Assembly (NCBI RefSeq): GCF_963931295.1
Contig: NZ_OZ007001.1
Span: 868,001-932,000, forward strand
Source: an uncultured Mailhella sp.
GTDB lineage: Bacteria; Desulfobacterota; Desulfovibrionia; Desulfovibrionales; Desulfovibrionaceae
Reading direction: 5' to 3'
DNA length: 64,000 nucleotides
The position numbers were made by a program, and so were the translations under genes. Below the pieces are notes generated by a model, which saw only the letters and a list, made by a program, of their open reading frames with translations, was not told where the DNA came from and searched no databases. Below are positions 27,393 through 38,200 of the stretch, in pieces. Every line of letters begins with the position of its first letter. Within the stretch, counting starts at the first letter, position 1.

Positions 27393-28010
27393 CTAACCGA
27401 GCCGTCTATGCGAGGAAAAACGTATGATAATCAAATGACATATCCACCATACGGCAATAACGGACACCAGCCCGATGAGCCATCCGACCACCACATCGAA
27501 CGGATAGTTCTTGCCCACGTACACCTGCGAGAAGCCCACGCAGAACGGCAGAAGGTACACCCAGGGGTTGGAACGGTAGAACAGCAGGGAAAGCACCACG
27601 GCCACAGCCATGCAGGCCGCAGACGGCGAGGAAGGCATGGAGCCGCCGAGACCGGCGGTTTCAGTGGTGTTTTCGTCTATGACCAGCCACTGATCGGTTG
27701 CCGCGTCATAATAATTGGTGTCCATGAGCACCTGACAGGGACGCTCCCTGTCGATGGAAGACTTCAGCGCGCTGGTGGTAAGGTCGGTCACGCCCACGGA
27801 GAGGCCCATGAGCAGCACCAGCATGAGCACGCGCCCCACCGGCTCCAGAGAGCTGCGCCAGCAGTGCACGGCGTAGGCGATCACGCACACGAGCGCGCCC
27901 ACCCACATGAGCCACACCTGAGAAAACAGGGGCATGAAGAAATTGAACACCGCATTATGAGCCGACACGTTGATGAGTTCAAACAGCGACTGATCGATAA
28001 TCTGAAACAT
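27393..28010 (-). CDS. PAP2-superfamily membrane protein with altered catalytic residues
   Basis: 205 aa with about five or six hydrophobic helices. The first PAP2 motif is intact (Lys83 to Arg90-Pro91, KSSIDRERP). The second motif, normally PSGH, reads PSSPSA (126-131) and lacks the His. The third, normally SR-x5-H-x3-D, reads Ser161-Gln162 ... Asn168 ... Asp172. Loss of both histidines and the Arg should abolish normal phosphatase chemistry. GAGG precedes the start. It may bind a lipid phosphate without hydrolysing it. Confidence 0.8.
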   Translation of the reverse strand: MFQIIDQSLFELINVSAHNAVFNFFMPLFSQVWLMWVGALVCVIAYAVHCWRSSLEPVGRVLMLVLLMGLSVGVTDLTTSALKSSIDRERPCQVLMDTNYYDAATDQWLVIDENTTETAGLGGSMPSSPSAACMAVAVVLSLLFYRSNPWVYLLPFCVGFSQVYVGKNYPFDVVVGWLIGLVSVIAVWWICHLIIIRFSSHRRLG

Positions 28011-28111
28011 GGGAGCCTCTTGTATTCAGCAATAGTTCCTCAAAGTCACGGAAAGCCTGCCGGCAGCCGATACGCCGCAGGCGTTGGCGGGACGGTCCCG
28101 CAAAGTTCTGC

Positions 28112-28897
28112 CTACTCTATGCCGCCCCCGGCGTTTCCGTCAATCGTGTCGGCAGAGAGACGGTTCTGTTCCCACTGCCAGCGGGCGAGACCGTTGAATA
28201 TGTTCTTGCGCCGCACCTTGCTGCCCGTGCACATGGCGTCGAGCACGTCCATCATGTCGGCGCGGCGCGTCTTGCCCGCCGACGGGCAGGGGTTAGAAAA
28301 CACCGGCAGTTCCCACTGCCTCGCCGCGCGCACGATTTCCGCCTTGGAGAGCAGCATGAGCGGGCGGATGACCTGAAGCGCGCCGCCGAAAAACGGCTCG
28401 TTCATGCTCATGCCCGCCACCTTGCCGGTCTGCACCAGATTCATGAGGAAATTGGTCACCAGATCGTCGTTGTTGTGCCCGAAGGCCAGATGAGTGAGGT
28501 GATACTCGCGGCACAGGGCGAAGAGGCGCTTTCTGCGCAGCCTTGCGCAGTAGAAGCATGCGGAATTGCGCAGATTCTCGTCGGAGTGGCCGCGGGGGCC
28601 GTAATCCGTGACTTCGAGATGCCCGGCAATGCCCTCCCTGGCCAGCCATTCGGCAAGCGGCGCGTGATTGGTCGGATCAAAGCCGGGATTGAGATGCAGC
28701 GCCATAATTTCAAAAGGAAAAGGCACGATGCGCTGCCTGATCTGCAGCACCTTGAGCAGCACGAAACTGTCCACGCCGCCCGATACGGCCACGCCCACGC
28801 GCGCGCCCGGATGCAGCATGCCCGTGGACTGCATGGCCTTGCCTGCGGCCTTCACGCACACCTGCTGCGCGTAACTGAGCTTGCTTATACGGCTCAC
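28112..28897 (-). CDS. ttcA: TtcA-family PP-loop ATPase (tRNA 2-thiocytidine synthase-like)
   Basis: 261 aa from a GTG at 28897 with AGGAGAT 6 bp before it; the upstream in-frame ATG at 29059 would add 54 non-conserved residues. SGGVDSFVLL is the PP-loop that adenylates the target base. CFYC near the middle and the later NPCPSAGKTRR cysteine fit the Fe-S ligands of TtcA, which thiolates C32 of some tRNAs. The family also includes unassigned relatives, so the substrate is inferred. Confidence 0.8.
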   Translation of the reverse strand: MSRISKLSYAQQVCVKAAGKAMQSTGMLHPGARVGVAVSGGVDSFVLLKVLQIRQRIVPFPFEIMALHLNPGFDPTNHAPLAEWLAREGIAGHLEVTDYGPRGHSDENLRNSACFYCARLRRKRLFALCREYHLTHLAFGHNNDDLVTNFLMNLVQTGKVAGMSMNEPFFGGALQVIRPLMLLSKAEIVRAARQWELPVFSNPCPSAGKTRRADMMDVLDAMCTGSKVRRKNIFNGLARWQWEQNRLSADTIDGNAGGGIE

Positions 28898-29092
28898 CCC
28901 TGATCTCCTGTGCCGGGCTTCCTGCCCGCCTGTCTTGTGTTGCCGCGCGAACAACGCCGCGCAAACCTCGCCCGCAAAGATGCGACAGACATCGCCTGCG
29001 GCCGCCCTCATGACGCGCGGGCGGCCCTTCCCTGCGGAAAGAGCCGCCTCGACGCTCATAAACGCGACGCCTTTGCGCGTCGCCCTATATTT

Positions 29093-30628
29093 TTACTGAA
29101 GCATGTCCTTGTCGTCGTCCCACACGGCGCTCAGCAGCGTGCGCACGCCGAATCCCGTTTCGCCCTTGGCGTTGATCGGACTCTCTCCGTTGTCCGCGGC
29201 GGCCATGTCGATGTGCGCCCAGCACACTCCTTCACGCACGAACTGCTGAAGAAACACGGCGGCGTTTATGACTCCGCCTTCGCGACGGCCGGAATTCGCC
29301 ATGTCGGCGCAGGAACTCTTGAGGCCCTCAAGTCCCATGGCCGTCCAGAGGGGCAGACGCCAGTTGCGTTCGCCAAGCGCCATGCCGGCCTTGTGCAGCA
29401 GATCGGCCAGATCGTCGTCCGAAGCGAAGAGTCCGGCCGAGTCGGGGCCGAGCGCCACGGCGCAGGCTCCGGTGAGCGTGGCGATATCCACCAGACGGAA
29501 GGGCTCGTATTTTTCCTGCGCCCAGGCCAGGGCGTCGGCGAGCACCAGTCGGCCTTCGGCGTCGGTGTTCACGATTTCCACGGACTTGCCGTTTTTGGCG
29601 ATCACGATGTCGCCGGGGCGGGTGGCGTGGCCGCCGGGCATGTTCTCCGCGCAGGCCATGATGCCCACCACGGGACGCTTCGGCTCCAGCGAAGGCGCAA
29701 GCTGACCGAGCGCCTCCATGACGCCGAGCACCGCCGCCGCGCCGGACATGTCGCCCTTCATTTCCTCCATGCCCTTGGCGGGCTTGAGGCTGATGCCGCC
29801 GGAATCAAAGCAGAGGCCCTTGCCCACGAGCACCACGGGCTTCTGCCCTTCCGAACCGCGGGGCGCATATTCCACCACCACCATGCGGGGCTCCTCGGAC
29901 GAACCGCGGGCCACGGCCAGATAGGCGTTCATGCCTTCGGCGGCAAGTGCGTCGGGACCGAGCACGAGCGCCTTCATGCCGTACTTCGACGCCACGGCTT
30001 CGGCCTTCTGCGCAAAGGCCGAGGGCGTCATGACATTGGCCGGATCGTTGGCCGCGTCGCGCGCAAGCATGATGCCCCGCGCTTCCGCCTCGGCCATTCT
30101 CGCCTGAGCGCGCACGTCGTTCTCCACGTATTCGCCTTCCAGCATCAGGGCCAGCCAGCGGGGATCGGCGTGCGGGCTCTTCTCGCTCTTCCAGCGATCG
30201 TAGCGGTACAGCGCAAGATACGCGGCAATCACGGCCTCGCGCACCAGCGCATCGAAGCTCACGCCCAGCTTTTCGGCCACGCGGGCCAGCGACGCGCCGT
30301 CAAGCCCCACGGTGGCGAGATCATAGTCGCGGCAGCGGCGAACAGCCTTGCCCACCGCATAGCGGAACGCGGTCATGTCCGCCTTGCCGGCCTTGCCGAG
30401 TCCCACGCCCAGCACGCGGGAAATCTCCATGGCCTGCGGTCCGTAGAACATGACGGACTCATCCCTGCCGCCGTGAAAATCGCGCCACGCGGGCGCAATG
30501 CTGAGCCAGACAGCACTCTGAGCAAGCGCAGAGCAGGCTTCTTCCACGCCTTCGCCTTCAAAAACAAACGTGACGACCACATCCGCCTTCCACTGGGAAG
30601 GACCGCCGGTCTGAAAACGAATATCCAT
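29093..30628 (-). CDS. pepA: Leucyl aminopeptidase
   Basis: 511 aa, normal length for M17 peptidases. The signature NTDAEGRLVLADAL and the metal-site segments VGKGLCFDSGGISLKP and MKGDMSGAAAV are all present. A cytoplasmic hexamer with two metal ions, releasing N-terminal amino acids. GAGGTGACTT stands before the start. The following 230 bp (30629-30862) hold nothing recognised. Confidence 0.95.
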   Translation of the reverse strand: MDIRFQTGGPSQWKADVVVTFVFEGEGVEEACSALAQSAVWLSIAPAWRDFHGGRDESVMFYGPQAMEISRVLGVGLGKAGKADMTAFRYAVGKAVRRCRDYDLATVGLDGASLARVAEKLGVSFDALVREAVIAAYLALYRYDRWKSEKSPHADPRWLALMLEGEYVENDVRAQARMAEAEARGIMLARDAANDPANVMTPSAFAQKAEAVASKYGMKALVLGPDALAAEGMNAYLAVARGSSEEPRMVVVEYAPRGSEGQKPVVLVGKGLCFDSGGISLKPAKGMEEMKGDMSGAAAVLGVMEALGQLAPSLEPKRPVVGIMACAENMPGGHATRPGDIVIAKNGKSVEIVNTDAEGRLVLADALAWAQEKYEPFRLVDIATLTGACAVALGPDSAGLFASDDDLADLLHKAGMALGERNWRLPLWTAMGLEGLKSSCADMANSGRREGGVINAAVFLQQFVREGVCWAHIDMAAADNGESPINAKGETGFGVRTLLSAVWDDDKDMLQ

Positions 30629-30862
30629 AAGTCACCTCAAACATCACTGTCGTTTCTTTTACGGGCGCGCCGCAACGCGGCTGCCACTGCACGCGCGGCC
30701 CGGGCCGCCTTTTCACCGAGGCATCGCACCCCGCCGACGGAAGCCGACGCACGCTGCATCCGAACTTCCGAAACATCACGAAACATCGTCAAAACGCCCC
30801 GCGCTCCGGGCCTGCGAGGCAAAACATGCCTTCCGCAGGGGCCGCCGCCGGGGCGCGAAACA

Positions 30863-31693
30863 TCATCTGCGTTTTGCGCCCGTCTCCAGTCCCACGGCGC
30901 GGCGCAGCGCCGACACCTCGGCCTCAGAGAGCGGACGCACTCTTCCCGGAGCCAGACTTCCCAGCTGCAGCGGCCCTTCCTGCACTCTTTTCAGGCGCAG
31001 CACGGTAAAATCCACATCGCGGCACATGCGGCGAATCTGCCGGTTCAGGCCCTGATGCAGCACCATTTCCAAAAGCACGCCCCGCAGCGACGAAGGCAGC
31101 ACCCGCACCTCCACGGGCGCGAGCCTGTCGCCTTCGGCAAGCGTCATGCCGCGGCGCATGAGAGAAAGCGCCGCCGACACCGAAGCCTCGCCCCGTTCCG
31201 GACGCACAAGCACATGGTACACCTTGGAAAGATGCCAGCGCGGATGGGTCAGACGGTGCGCCAGTTCTCCGTCGTCGGTAAGCAGAAGCAGCCCTTCCGA
31301 AAAAAAGTCGAGACGCCCCACGGGAAACAGCCGCCGACGCCGCCACGGCTCGGGCACGAGATCGAGCACGGTTTCGCGTCCTTCCGGATCGCTCGCCGTG
31401 GACACGATGCGCACGGGCTTGTTGAGCATGAGCCAGCAGGGCTGCCGACTCTCCTCCTTCAGCCTCACGGGACGCCCGTCCACCGACACCTCGTCGCCGG
31501 GCTGCACCCGCACGCCGGGGCTTTCCGCCACAATGCCGTTCACGCGAACTCTTCCGGCAAACACAAGCTCGTCGGCACTGCGGCGCGAGCACACTCCCGC
31601 ATCCGCGAGCGCCTTGTTCAGTCTGATGCCTTCCGCCACTCTCTCCTCCTGCGGGGCTCCGCCCCGAAAAAAGTCGTCTTTCTCCACTGGCAC
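30863..31693 (-). CDS. Pseudouridine synthase, RsuA/RluB/E/F family
   Basis: 276 aa. An N-terminal S4 RNA-binding domain (IRLNKALADAGVCSRRSADEL) is followed by the catalytic domain with VGRLDFFSEGLLLLTDDGELA, where the first Asp is the catalytic residue, and GLNRQIRRMC near the C-terminus. The layout fits RluB, which modifies 23S rRNA, but RsuA-type specificity cannot be excluded. Confidence 0.92.
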   Translation of the reverse strand: MPVEKDDFFRGGAPQEERVAEGIRLNKALADAGVCSRRSADELVFAGRVRVNGIVAESPGVRVQPGDEVSVDGRPVRLKEESRQPCWLMLNKPVRIVSTASDPEGRETVLDLVPEPWRRRRLFPVGRLDFFSEGLLLLTDDGELAHRLTHPRWHLSKVYHVLVRPERGEASVSAALSLMRRGMTLAEGDRLAPVEVRVLPSSLRGVLLEMVLHQGLNRQIRRMCRDVDFTVLRLKRVQEGPLQLGSLAPGRVRPLSEAEVSALRRAVGLETGAKRR

Positions 31694-31791
31694 ATCGGGA
31701 TAATGTGGGCTATCATACCATCCGTCAAGACCATTCGCCGCAGCGGATACCTTTTTCCTTTTAATAAAGAAACAAGGCCAGAACCGAACTC

Positions 31792-32451
31792 ATGCATCTG
31801 CCCCCAGCCCTTACTTCCGCGCTGTTCTCCCATCTGTACACCGCCATCTGCGCCACCCTCCGCATTCGTGAGGAAAACCGCGCGGAAGTGGACGCCGTTC
31901 ACGCCAGAGGAGAACGACTCATCTTCTGCCTCTGGCACGACGAGCTGTTTTCCCTCATTCCCATGGCGCGCCAGCTTCGCGTGGTGTCCATCGTCAGCCC
32001 CAGCAGCGACGGCGACATGCTTGCCCGCATTCTTGCCTCCAACAACGTGGGCGCCGTGCGCGGCTCCAGCACCCGCGGCGGCGTGCGCGCGCTGCTCAGC
32101 CTCGCCCGCATGATGAAGCACGAACAGGTTCACGCCTGCATTACCGTGGACGGCCCTGCCGGTCCGCGCCACAAGAGCAAGGAAGGCCCGCTTTTTCTGG
32201 CCAACCGCACCAATGCGCGCATCATGCCGGTGCGCATTTACGTCAAACACGCCCTGCGCTGCCCCACCTGGGACAAATTTCAGATTCCGCTGCCCTTTTC
32301 CCGCGTGATCATACGTTTCGGCCGCGCATGGGGAGAAGGCACAAAGGAAGTGCCGGACCTCGAACACACCACGCTGGCGCGCGCCAGAGAACGTCTGGAC
32401 AAGGAGCTGCAACAGCTGGCCGTGGGGCTCATTCCGGGAGTCACGGCATGA
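31792..32451 (+). CDS. DUF374 lysophospholipid-acyltransferase-superfamily protein
   Basis: 219 aa. CLWHDELFSLIPM and ITVDGPAGPRHKSKEGPL are the family motifs; the WHD replaces the HX4D acyltransferase motif. DUF374 proteins are found in lipid A or envelope lipid pathways of Gram-negative bacteria. Its stop overlaps the next start by 4 bp, so the two acyltransferase genes are translationally coupled. Confidence 0.88.
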   Translation: MHLPPALTSALFSHLYTAICATLRIREENRAEVDAVHARGERLIFCLWHDELFSLIPMARQLRVVSIVSPSSDGDMLARILASNNVGAVRGSSTRGGVRALLSLARMMKHEQVHACITVDGPAGPRHKSKEGPLFLANRTNARIMPVRIYVKHALRCPTWDKFQIPLPFSRVIIRFGRAWGEGTKEVPDLEHTTLARARERLDKELQQLAVGLIPGVTA

Positions 32452-33371
32452 CGGGCGGCGAGCGTCTGCGTTTTCACCTGCTCTGCGGAGCGGGACATGT
32501 GCTGCGTCTTTTCGGCTTTCCCGGCACGGCCGTGCTCGGCAATCTCACGGGCCGCCTCATCTGGCGCTTTCTGCCTTCGCGCCGCAATCTTGCCGTAAAC
32601 AACATCATGAAGCATCTCGGCATGTCCCGGGAGAAGGCGGAAGAAACGGCCAAAGCCAGCTTCTGCCACACCGGCCGCGCCTTTCTGGAAATTCTTCTCA
32701 CCGGCAAGTTCGGCATGAATTCGCCGAGACTGCGCATAGCCTCGCCCGAGCTCATGCAGAAACTGCGCGAATGCGACCGCCCCATTGTGGCGGCCACTGC
32801 GCATTTCGGCTCCTGGGAACTGCTCGCCTCCATGCTCGGACAGCTCTATGCGCCGCCGAGACCGCGCATGGTGGTGGTGCGCCGATATCACGACGAAGCC
32901 GTGCAGGCCTTCATCGCCTCCTGCCGCGAGGCCACCGGGGCCGACATGATAGGTCACCGCAACGCGGCCATGAGCGTCATCCGCGCGCTGCACAAGAAGG
33001 GCATCGTTGCCTTTCTCGTGGATCACAACACCTCGTCTTCAGAAGCGGAATTTCTGCCCTTTCTCAACGAAACCGCGGCGGTGAACATGGGCCCTGCGCT
33101 GCTGGCCGTGCGGGCCAAGGCGCTGGTATGGCCCGTGGTGCTCGTGAGGGAAAAGGATCATTACGTCTTTCATCTCAAGGAGCCGCTCGACACCGCCACA
33201 CTGGAAGGCAGCCGCGACGAACAGGTGAAGGCCGCCGCACTGTTCTACACTCAGGCCATCGAAAGCTTCATACGCGAACGACCGGAGCAGTGGTTCTGGA
33301 TGCACGACCGCTGGAAGACCAAGGAAAAACCATCCGCCGCTTCTCACGACTCCGCGGCCGGACAGGGATAA
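32448..33371 (+). CDS. LpxL/HtrB-type lipid A acyltransferase
   Basis: 307 aa; the ATG at 32448 overlaps the previous stop (ATGA). An N-terminal membrane anchor is followed by AHFGSWE (the HX4E acyl-transfer motif), VDHNTSSSE and a C-terminal PEQWFWMHDRWK box, all typical of LpxL/LpxM. Transfers a secondary acyl chain to lipid A precursors at the inner membrane. Confidence 0.9.
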   Translation: MTGGERLRFHLLCGAGHVLRLFGFPGTAVLGNLTGRLIWRFLPSRRNLAVNNIMKHLGMSREKAEETAKASFCHTGRAFLEILLTGKFGMNSPRLRIASPELMQKLRECDRPIVAATAHFGSWELLASMLGQLYAPPRPRMVVVRRYHDEAVQAFIASCREATGADMIGHRNAAMSVIRALHKKGIVAFLVDHNTSSSEAEFLPFLNETAAVNMGPALLAVRAKALVWPVVLVREKDHYVFHLKEPLDTATLEGSRDEQVKAAALFYTQAIESFIRERPEQWFWMHDRWKTKEKPSAASHDSAAGQG

Positions 33372-33374
33372 TCG

Positions 33375-33405
33375 AACGGCGTTCCGAAAACGGAACGCCG
33401 TTTTT
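33375..33405 (+). terminator. Rho-independent terminator after the acyltransferase pair
   Basis: Twelve-bp arms AACGGCGTTCCG and CGGAACGCCGTT with loop AAAA, then TTT to 33405. It may also act weakly on the opposite strand for the efflux operon. Confidence 0.85.
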
Positions 33406-33614
33406 CATGCCCTGCGCCGCCGGAAACAAACAGCGCCCTCGTTCTCGCCCTGCTCACATCAAAAACCGACCCCCCTCGACGCTGCCTGCTTTGCTGCAAA
33501 ACTCAATCACGCTCCGCCCGCATTCTGCTGCGCAGAAAAAGCTCAAGCACCATGCCTGTCCTGCGGGCAGCCTTTCGCGCCCGCAAGTCGTTCCGGTTGT
33601 CGCGGCCCGGGGCC

Positions 33615-35087
33615 TCACCAGCCGCCGCCGAGCGCCACGCAGACCTGCGCCACGGCGGAAAGCTGCGCCGCGCGGCCTGCGGCAAGCTGCATCTGCGACG
33701 CGTACAGCGTGCGTTCCGCTTCCAGCACGTCGAGGTAGGGAGAATACCCGGACTCGTAGCGCACTCTGGCCAGCTCTGCGGCCTTTTCCATGCGCGCGGC
33801 GGCGTCGGCAAGGCTTTTCACGCTGTCCGCCGAGCCCTTCTGCGCGGCAAGCGCGGAACGAATGTCGCTGAACGCCTGCTGCACGGAAAGCTCGTAGGCC
33901 GCGGCCGCGGCCCGAACGGCGGCCTCCGCCTGACGCACGCCGCTCACGGTGCGGCCGAACGTGAATATCGGCAGCGACACGCCGCCGCCGAAATTCCATG
34001 TGCCCGCCGTGCCGGAAAACAGCCTGTCCAGCTCCGTGCTCGACGTGCCAAGACTGCCCGTCAGGCTGATGGACGGAAAAAACGCGGCCCGCGCCTCGCC
34101 CACCTGAAAATGCGCGGCGCGAAGCGAGGCTTCGGCGGAACGGATGTCCGGCCTGCGGGTCAGAAGTTCCGAAGGCAGCCCCACGGGAAGCTGTGGCGCG
34201 GCGGGAAGCGCAGCGAGCGGCGTTCCCCTCTTCGCCCTGCCGGAAAAAATTTCCTCCGGCGTTGCGCCGGTGAGCAGCAGAAGCGCGCCCTCGGCCTGTT
34301 CCAGACGGGTTTTCGCCTGCGCCAGACTGTCCTTCAAAGAATCCACCTGCGTACGCACGTTGAGGATGTCGAGCTCGCTGATGGCTCCTGCGGCGTACTG
34401 CTTTTCGTAAAGCGCGGCGGAACTCTCCCGAACCTTCAGCGTGCGCTCGGTCAGATCCCGCTGCTCGCGGTAGTTCAGCATGTCGAAATAGGCCGAACAC
34501 ACCTGCCCCGCCAGCGAAAGTTCCATGGCCTGCGCCGCGTCTTCCGCCGAGAGCAGATTCTCCCGCGCCGCGTCCGCCGCGTTGCGGTACCGGCCCCAGA
34601 TGTCGAGCTCCCACGCGGCCTGCACCGCGCCGCTCCACAGAGAATCCACGCGCGAGGGCGCAGAAACGCTCCTTGCGCCCTGCCCGTCCAGAGCGTCTAC
34701 GCGGTTCTCCAAGGCGCCGAGCTCGCGCACAAGACCGTAGGAAGCCGACGTGTCCAGACTCGCCCTGGCCCGCTCTCCGCTCCCCTGCGCCGAAATCTGC
34801 GGAAAAAGCCCGGCCCGGGCCAGTCCGAGCGCGGCACGGGCGCTGTCCACCCGGGCCAGACTCTGTTCCAGATTCCTGTTCTGCGCGAGCGCCCGCGACA
34901 CAAGATCATTCAGCGCCTCGTCGTTGAAGCGCCGCCACCACTCCCGGGAAAGCTCGCCCGGCCGGGGTTTCGACTCGTCCCGCTCCCAGGAGGACGGCAG
35001 ATCCTGCTCCGGCCGATGATAGTCCGGCGCAAAGGAACATCCTGAAAAGAACAACGCCGCCATCAGCAGCGAAAGCATGATCCGCAT
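33615..35087 (-). CDS. Outer-membrane factor lipoprotein of RND efflux (NodT/OprM family)
   Basis: 490 aa from the ATG at 35087 with GGGAGG before it. LFFSGCSF is a lipobox, and the two repeated outer-membrane efflux domains follow (RALAQNRNLEQSLARVDSARA, then EASLRAAHFQVGEARAAFFPSISLTGS). It is the exit duct of a tripartite pump, last gene of an operon after the membrane-fusion and RND genes. Confidence 0.93.
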   Translation of the reverse strand: MRIMLSLLMAALFFSGCSFAPDYHRPEQDLPSSWERDESKPRPGELSREWWRRFNDEALNDLVSRALAQNRNLEQSLARVDSARAALGLARAGLFPQISAQGSGERARASLDTSASYGLVRELGALENRVDALDGQGARSVSAPSRVDSLWSGAVQAAWELDIWGRYRNAADAARENLLSAEDAAQAMELSLAGQVCSAYFDMLNYREQRDLTERTLKVRESSAALYEKQYAAGAISELDILNVRTQVDSLKDSLAQAKTRLEQAEGALLLLTGATPEEIFSGRAKRGTPLAALPAAPQLPVGLPSELLTRRPDIRSAEASLRAAHFQVGEARAAFFPSISLTGSLGTSSTELDRLFSGTAGTWNFGGGVSLPIFTFGRTVSGVRQAEAAVRAAAAAYELSVQQAFSDIRSALAAQKGSADSVKSLADAAARMEKAAELARVRYESGYSPYLDVLEAERTLYASQMQLAAGRAAQLSAVAQVCVALGGGW

Positions 35088-35212
35088 GACGTTTCCTCCC
35101 TGGCGGGCGGGGTTCGCCCGTGAATCGTTCCTCAACATGGGGGACGCAACCTGCGCCGCCATCCCCGCTCTTAGACCGAATCGGCCGCCGAAGCCGACGT
35201 TTTCGGCGCGCC

Positions 35213-38200
35213 TCACCGGGCCTCCGATTTGAACATGCCGGAAATCTTTTCCGAAATGCGCATGACCAGCACGAAGAAATAGGGCACGAGCAGCGGAGCC
35301 AGCACCGTGGCCGCCAGCATGCCGCACACCACGCTCACGCCGATGGACACGCGGCTTGCCGCGCCCGCGCCGGAACTGAAAGCCAGAGGCAGACAGCCCA
35401 GGATGAAGGCGATGGACGTCATGATGATGGGCCGGAACCGGAGCCTTGCGGCCTCCACGGCGGCCTCTTCCAGGTCGCGCCCCTGATCGTGCAGCTCCAC
35501 CGCGAACTCGATAATGAGAATGGCGTTCTTGCAGGCCAGGCCGAGCAGCGTGATGATGGCCACCTGCGTGTAGATGTCGTTGCTGAGTCCCACGAGCCAG
35601 TTGCCAAGAATGGCGCCGAAGACCGCAAAGGGCACGGCCGAAATCACGGCGAGCGGCAGCGTCCAGCGTTCATACTGCGCGGCAAGAATGAGAAAGATCA
35701 TGAGCAGGCTCAGGCCGAGCACGCCGAAATCCGTGCCGCCGGTTTCCACTTCCTGATACGTCACGCCCGACCAGGCGTAGGAATAGCCCTGCGGGAGCGA
35801 GGCCGCCGCCTTTTCCAGCGCCGCGATGGCCTGCCCGGAGCTTGCGCCCGCCGCGGGATTGCCCGTGATCTTGGCGGACAGAAGTCCGTTGAAGTGCGAA
35901 ACCGTGGACGGCCCGCTGCTGGTCTGCACCGTCACAAGCGAGGTGAGCGGAATCTGACTGCCGTCCGACGCGGTCACGTAGAGCGAACGCATGCTGTCCG
36001 GCAGGCTGCGGTACGGGGCGTCGGCCTGCATCATGACCTTGAAGGTGCGGCCCGACAGGTTGAAGTCGTTGATGTAGGTGGAGCCGAGGGTTGCGCCGAG
36101 CATGTTGTACACCTGCCCGCAGTCCGCGCCGGACATGACGGCCTTTTCCCTGTCCAGATGCACGAAAAGACGCGGCGAATCCACGCTGAAGGCGCTGTTC
36201 ACGCCCGCAAGTTCCGGCATCTTCGAGGCTTCCGCGGCAAAGCGGTCGGCCACGGCGGCAAGCTGCGCCGGCGTGCCCGAGGTGGTTTGAATTTCCATGT
36301 CGAAACCGCCGGTATTGCTCATGCCCATGATGGGAGGCGGATTGAAGGGCAGCACCAGGCCGCGGCTCTCGCGCAGACCGAGCGCGTAGATTTCGCGCAG
36401 CGTGTCGGCCACGCCGAGGCCCGGCTTTTCTCGCTCGTCCCAGGGCTTCAGCTGAATGAACAGCGTGCCTGCGCTCGCATCCAGCGTGCTGTTCACCAGA
36501 TCGTAGCCGGACAGACTCAAAACGTGCGCCACGGCAGGCAGCTTCCGCACGGCCTCGCTCACGCTGGTAACGAGCTCGCGCGTTTTGGGCAGCGCCGACC
36601 CTTCGGGCAGGGAAATGGTACACATGAGCGAGCCCTGATCCTCTTCCGGCACCAGCGTGGTGGGCACCCGCGTGAACAGCCACGCCGTGCCGAGGCAGAG
36701 CGCCACAAGAATGCCGCAGGAAATCAGCCCGTGCCGCAGAAAGAACAGCACAAGATGCGAGAATCCCTCGGTGACGGCGTCAAAGAAGCGGTTGAACCAG
36801 CGAAACGGAGCCCACGGCTCCCGACGTTCCTTTTTCAGAAGCTGGAGGCACAGCGCGGGCGTGAGCGTGAGGGCCACCACGCCGGAAATCACCACGGCAA
36901 TGGCGATGGTCACGGCAAACTGCCGGTACATGACGCCCGCCAGACCGCCGAGAAAGCCCACGGGAATGAACACCGAACAGAGCACGAACACGATGGCGAC
37001 CACGGCCGATGTCACTTCGTTCATGGCCACGGCCGTGGCTCCCGCCACGTCGAGCCCCTCGGTACGCAGCACGCGCTCCACGTTTTCCAGCACCACGATG
37101 GCGTCGTCCACCACCATGCCGATGGCCAGAACCAGCGCAAAGAGCGTGAGCGTGTTGATGGAAAAATCCAGAAGATACACGCCCGCAAACGTGCCCACCA
37201 GCGCGATGGGCACGGCCAAACAGGGAATGAGCGTGGCCCGCCAGTCCTGCAGAAAAAGATACACCACGGCAAACACGAGCAGCATGGCTTCCAGCAGCGT
37301 GCGCACCACCTCTTCCACGGAGAGGCGCACGAAAATGGTGGTGTCGTAGGGAACCACGTAGCCGAGCCCCTCGGGAAAATACCGGGACTGCTCCTCCATG
37401 TAGGCGGCCACGCGTTCGGCGGTGTTCAACGCGTTGCTGCCCGGCGCCAGGAATATGGCCAGCGGAATGGCGGTGGCTCCGTCGATGGCGCAGGCAAAGT
37501 TGTAGCTTTCCGCGCCGAGCTCCACGCGGCCCACGTCGCGCAGGCGCAGCACGCCGCCTTCCGGCGAGGCGCGGAGTATGATGTCGCCGAACTGCTCCGC
37601 CGTCACAAGACGCCCCTCGCCCTGAATCTGCCACGTCATGGTCAGCGCGTCGGAGCCGGGCTGACTGCCCACGCTGCCCAGCGAATACTGCGCGTTCTGA
37701 TCGCTCACGGCCTGCGAAATGTCGCTCGTGCTCACGCCGAGCTCCGCCATGCGCGGCGGATCTAGCCAGATGCGCATGGCGTGATCGCGGCTGCCTATGA
37801 TCTGCGCCTGTCCCACGCCGGGCACGCGCTTGAGCCCGTCGAGCAGGTTCACGAGCGCGTAGTTGCTGAGATAGGTGGCGTCGTACATGCCGCCCTTGGA
37901 ATACAGCGCCACGATTTCCAGAATGGCGGGAGAAAAGGTGTCCACGGTGACGCCGTACTGCCTCACGATTTCCGGCAGCATGGGCGTGGCCGCCTGCACG
38001 CGGTTGTTCACGTTCACCTGCGCCACGTCGGGATCCGTGCCCACGGCGAAGGTGACGGAAATCTGCATCGAGCCGCTGGAAGAGCTCACCGAGCTCATGT
38101 AGATCATGTCGGACACGCCGTTGATCTGCTCCTCGATGGGCGTGGCCACGGTCTGGGCGATGACCTCGGGACTTGCGCCGGGATACTGCGCGTTCACCGT

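Noticed and set aside
28898..29059. Upstream ATG start for the ttcA-like gene
   Set aside because: The extra 54 residues are not conserved and no ribosome site is present, whereas the GTG at 28897 has AGGAGAT at the right distance.
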